From: Pararobbsia silviterrae
Lineage (GTDB): Bacteria; Pseudomonadota; Gammaproteobacteria; Burkholderiales; Burkholderiaceae
NCBI RefSeq assembly: GCF_003628125.1
Contig: NZ_RBZU01000008.1
Location: 242,676 to 306,675 of the forward strand
Reading direction: 5' to 3'
DNA length: 64,000 bases
Position numbers and translations under genes: made by a program. The first letter of the stretch is position 1. Each line of letters starts with the position of its first letter. Under the pieces are notes generated by a model, which worked only from the letters and a program-made list of their open reading frames with translations, was not told the DNA's origin and searched no databases. Of this stretch, positions 61,384 through 64,000 are shown piece by piece.

Positions 61384-61925
61384 GGGGCGGGGCAAGGCGA
61401 GGCTTGTGATGCTCGTTCTTGAGCGCTGTATTGTGTGCGCTTCGTTGTGGCCCTGACCGATTCGCGGCCGGCTTGCCAGTTGAATCGAATTTGATCTTGC
61501 TCTTAAGATTCGAATTGTCTAAGTCTTGATTCGCGCCGCTGCCTTCGTTCGAAGTAGAGGGACCGACGTCGCCATCATTCTTTCCGCTAAGCATCATGTT
61601 GCGCGGCAGGTTAGTAGTTGGTGAGGGCTCCGTCCTCAGCGCGGCATTCACGACAAGTAATTCCACCAACACAGCCGTCGGACTGGCCGGCGGCTTCCCT
61701 CCGCCGGCACCGACTATGGCATTTGCCCCGTTTGCGATGCCCTGAGCGATGAGGTCCGATGCAGGTTCAGACATCTTCGCCTGCGCATCGGCGTTCATGT
61801 GTTGAACGACCTGATTACCCTAACTGCTGACGGTACCGGGTATGCCGTCGTCAGTCCATTGAGCCCATTCGACAAACCTAGCAGCATCTGACTTTCTGTT
61901 CCGCTCGCACTATCGAAATCCGTCG
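61384..61925 (-). pseudogene. Decayed duplicate cdiA C-terminal tail
   Basis: About 265 bases at 61660-61925 match the pre-toxin region of the upstream cdiA at 62671-62935, including MNADAQAKMSEPASDLIAQG, the same peptide in both. The copy has a one-base deletion opposite LDKF and an in-frame amber codon at 61820-61822 where the intact gene has Trp. The part beyond is a variable tail (SKIKFDSTGKPAANRSG) that differs from the intact toxin and runs out at the end of the convergent GGDEF gene. It looks like an orphan toxin module left by an earlier exchange. No immunity gene for it is seen. Confidence 0.8.
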
Positions 61926-61947
61926 GCTTTTCTGCCAAAGAAATTTA

Positions 61948-62274
61948 CTAATTTATCATTGGTATGGTTGTGACTATAAATACGTCATAGTCACGTTCTT
62001 GGGCGTGAATAAAGTTAGCGGCCGCGAGATTGTTCGTGTTAATTGCATCGACTTTCGGTGGATATTCAGCACTATCCCAGATGCAGTCTATGCGTGCTTC
62101 AAAGCCGGGATTGTGCCAAATTCCGCCCTCGATGCGCGCCACGACTAATCCTCGCTCCGCAGCCTCGGAACACACGGCAATTGCTGCTTGGGTGGTCATT
62201 CTCATTTTCACGCTTCCTCCGAGAGAAAAATATGCGTTGGAGGATGTGTAGCGTGTCGCAAGATTAACGGGCAT
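61948..62274 (-). CDS. cdiI: CdiI immunity protein, colicin E5 immunity-like
   Basis: The 108-residue protein lies five bases after the cdiA stop. Its middle part (AAIAVCSEAAERGLVVARIEGGIWHNPGFEARIDCIW) resembles the colicin E5 immunity protein, which I recall has AAIEVCNEAAKKGLWILGIDGGHWLNPGF. A GGAAG site eight bases ahead of the ATG supports the start. It should bind and block the tRNase domain of CdiA. It has about 25 extra N-terminal and some C-terminal residues compared with the plasmid protein. AT content is higher than in the rest of the window, as expected for exchanged toxin-immunity modules. Confidence 0.85.
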   Translation of the reverse strand: MPVNLATRYTSSNAYFSLGGSVKMRMTTQAAIAVCSEAAERGLVVARIEGGIWHNPGFEARIDCIWDSAEYPPKVDAINTNNLAAANFIHAQERDYDVFIVTTIPMIN

Positions 62275-62279
62275 AAGTA

Positions 62280-64000
62280 TTACTTCCATTTAATTCGATC
62301 ATCGGGAATCCAGTGTGGATTGTTTTTTTCGCTAATCTGAACTATTTCACGGGTTCGGTCGTTTACGACAATATATCCATTCTTTGAACCATATACCGAT
62401 GCGGTATCGTTTCTGGTCGTGCCATCAGATGTCTTGGAGCTCGAGCGTTTGTCCATCGTTGTACCTACGGACCCATCATTGACAGCGGCTTGGATATCTT
62501 GCTCAGTCCAGCCACGTTGTTCAAGCTGATTTCGAATTTTGTCGTCGATGACTATATTGGGCTTTTGATCACTATTTTGCGCAATTTCACTACTAGCGAC
62601 CGCGTTGCTTGGCACGCTCTCGGGGCTGTGTGCGGCGGTTTCCTGCACGCCACTTAAAACGGCTGAATCCACCAGCACCGCCTTCGGATTGGCCGCTGGC
62701 GGCTTGCCTCCGCCAGCACCGGCTACGGCATTTGCGCCGTTAGCGATGCCCTGAGCGATCAAGTCCGATGCAGGTTCAGACATCTTCGCCTGCGCATCGG
62801 CGTTCATGTGTTGGACGCTCTGATTGCCCCAATTGCTGACGGTGCCGGGTATGTCGCCGTAGGTCCATTGGGCCCATTCGACAAACTTGTCCAGCATCGG
62901 GCTTGCCGTTCCGCCCGTGCCATCGGAGTTCGTCGTGGCACGGTTGTAGAGGTCGGCGTTCGATGCCATGAAGGCGCCTGTGCCGCCGCCGGCGAGTCCA
63001 CCGCCCATTCCCGCGAGGACGTTTGACACGGTGTTGCCGAGCGTCATCGAGCCGGTTGCGTCTCCGATCGAATCGGCCAGACTGTTGAGCTTGCCCGCAA
63101 GCGATGCCGATACGCCTGCGCCCGCAGCGCCTTGCATCGCGCCGCCTAAGCTACCGCCACCGAGTCCACCCATGAGCGCACCGCCGGCGATATGCGCGAG
63201 CACGCGGTTCGTGCCGCCTTCGGCCCATGCTTGTGCGCTTGCCGTATCGCCGGCTTCCAGGGCGGCTTCCATCTGCGCATTCGCATAAGCACCGATACCT
63301 TGCGCAACGACCTGACCCGCCGCTTGTGCGGCCTGCATCATGTCGGCTTGCTTGGTGAGCAGGGTGCTTAGGTCAGGCGCTTCAGAGACCGTGCCATTCA
63401 GATCCGAAGTCTCGCGACGGATCGATGCGATGTCTTGCTTCTGATTCGCTTGATCCGTGATGTGGATCGCACTCTCGCTGATCGCGCTCTTCGTCGTCGT
63501 ACGGCTTTCGTCGCTGTCGTTTTGCGGCAGCATCGGCACGATGCCCCCTGCACCGCTTACCGAGGCGGGCCCGGTTGCTTGGCCCGTCGAACCTACGCCG
63601 CCCCCGGCGCTGATGCCGAAGCTCGACGCGTCATAGCTCGAATGATTCTCGATGTCGGTGCTCGTGAGCGTGCCTGTGCTCAGGCTGTTCTTCGATGCAT
63701 CGGCGTCGCTTGCGAGATACGCACCCGTGAGCGTCGTATTGCCTTTGACGTGGATGTCGAAACCCCCCGCGCCCGCTTGAATACCGCTTTGCTCATTGAC
63801 GCCCGCGTAGCTGCCGCGTGCATTGCCGCCCGATACGCTTGCGCTCGCACTGCCGCCGCCCTGGCTGATGCTGGCGCCCGCGCTCATGCTCTGCTGGTGC
63901 GCTGCACTCGTGGTCGTGTCTTGCACGCTGGCGATGTTCAGATCACCGCCGACATCGGCATTGACCGATGCACCCTTGACGTTGGCTCCGATGAGATTCG
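62280..64000 (-). CDS. cdiA: CdiA/hemagglutinin-type exoprotein, C-terminal part (partial)
   Basis: The reading frame is open to the right edge of the window, so only the 3' end of a very large gene is present. The upstream part has Ser/Gly/Ala-rich filamentous-hemagglutinin-like repeats (NTTLTGAYLASDADASKN and similar). A pre-toxin region includes NADLYN at 62943-62960, which resembles the LYN-type junction of Burkholderia CdiA. The last 92 residues (62280-62558) are a toxin domain close to the colicin E5 tRNase: DKIRNQLEQRGWTEQDI, VVNDRTREIVQIS and PHWIPDDRIKW. It should be exported by a CdiB partner located off the window and deliver this RNase into neighbouring cells. Confidence 0.9.
   Translation of the reverse strand, partial: NLIGANVKGASVNADVGGDLNIASVQDTTTSAAHQQSMSAGASISQGGGSASASVSGGNARGSYAGVNEQSGIQAGAGGFDIHVKGNTTLTGAYLASDADASKNSLSTGTLTSTDIENHSSYDASSFGISAGGGVGSTGQATGPASVSGAGGIVPMLPQNDSDESRTTTKSAISESAIHITDQANQKQDIASIRRETSDLNGTVSEAPDLSTLLTKQADMMQAAQAAGQVVAQGIGAYANAQMEAALEAGDTASAQAWAEGGTNRVLAHIAGGALMGGLGGGSLGGAMQGAAGAGVSASLAGKLNSLADSIGDATGSMTLGNTVSNVLAGMGGGLAGGGTGAFMASNADLYNRATTNSDGTGGTASPMLDKFVEWAQWTYGDIPGTVSNWGNQSVQHMNADAQAKMSEPASDLIAQGIANGANAVAGAGGGKPPAANPKAVLVDSAVLSGVQETAAHSPESVPSNAVASSEIAQNSDQKPNIVIDDKIRNQLEQRGWTEQDIQAAVNDGSVGTTMDKRSSSKTSDGTTRNDTASVYGSKNGYIVVNDRTREIVQISEKNNPHWIPDDRIKWK

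Overview
The window is a GC-rich chromosomal segment from a member of the Burkholderiaceae (Burkholderia sensu lato or a Robbsia-like relative). This is inferred from gene families rather than from an rRNA gene. The supporting families are small DUF4148 periplasmic proteins, Gram-negative porins of the Burkholderiales type, an HU protein with a histone-H1-like tail, a DUF1272 protein, a His-rich Zur-type regulator, and a CdiA whose toxin tail follows an LYN-type junction. No rRNA or tRNA gene and no CRISPR array was seen.

Bases 1-12,400 are mainly metabolic. They hold a DUF1272 zinc protein with a 13-bp tandem repeat downstream, two tandem paralogous lipoproteins, a pcaBDC protocatechuate operon, a FabG-like reductase, an MFS transporter, a wrbA-dhaKL pair and an ArnT-like membrane glycosyltransferase behind an AT-rich island. 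Bases 12,400-28,600 are rich in carbohydrate and surface functions. They include a glycogen-debranching-type glucosidase, a membrane metallophosphoesterase, a cytoplasmic GH3 beta-glucosidase, a Zur regulator, a lipoprotein phosphoesterase next to a lipoprotein GH92 mannosidase, a secreted nuclease, a bestrophin channel and a CHRD protein.

Bases 28,800-47,400 form an envelope and signalling region. Two porins face away from a block with this order: DUF4148-like protein, response regulator/kinase pair 1, RND permease with a His-rich loop, adaptor, outer-membrane channel, 40-residue lipoprotein, response regulator/kinase pair 2, an orphan regulator with a degenerate receiver, and another DUF4148 protein. 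An HU/H1-like nucleoid protein and two members of an unnamed paralogous family (32,663-33,055 and 46,953-47,372) lie at the flanks. The duplicated two-component systems on either side of one efflux operon suggest local duplication and cross-regulation of envelope stress or metal and toxin export.

Bases 47,500-52,100 hold a compact pyrimidine-related locus. A LysR regulator is followed by an aspartate carbamoyltransferase with an N-terminal DNA-binding-like domain, a barbiturase/cyanurate-hydrolase family enzyme and a second LysR regulator. A good sigma-70 promoter overlapping a palindrome precedes the carbamoyltransferase. Bases 52,200-61,400 are mostly housekeeping or regulatory: a small kinase, RdgC, DUF3820, a GmhA-like isomerase, DUF445, LysR, ArsR, a sirtuin and a PAS-GGDEF cyclase.

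The right end (61,384-64,000, minus strand) is the 3' end of a contact-dependent inhibition locus. It contains a partial cdiA whose toxin domain resembles the colicin E5 tRNase, a cdiI that resembles the colicin E5 immunity protein, and behind them a decayed duplicate cdiA tail carrying a one-base deletion and an amber codon. This is the most striking system in the window.
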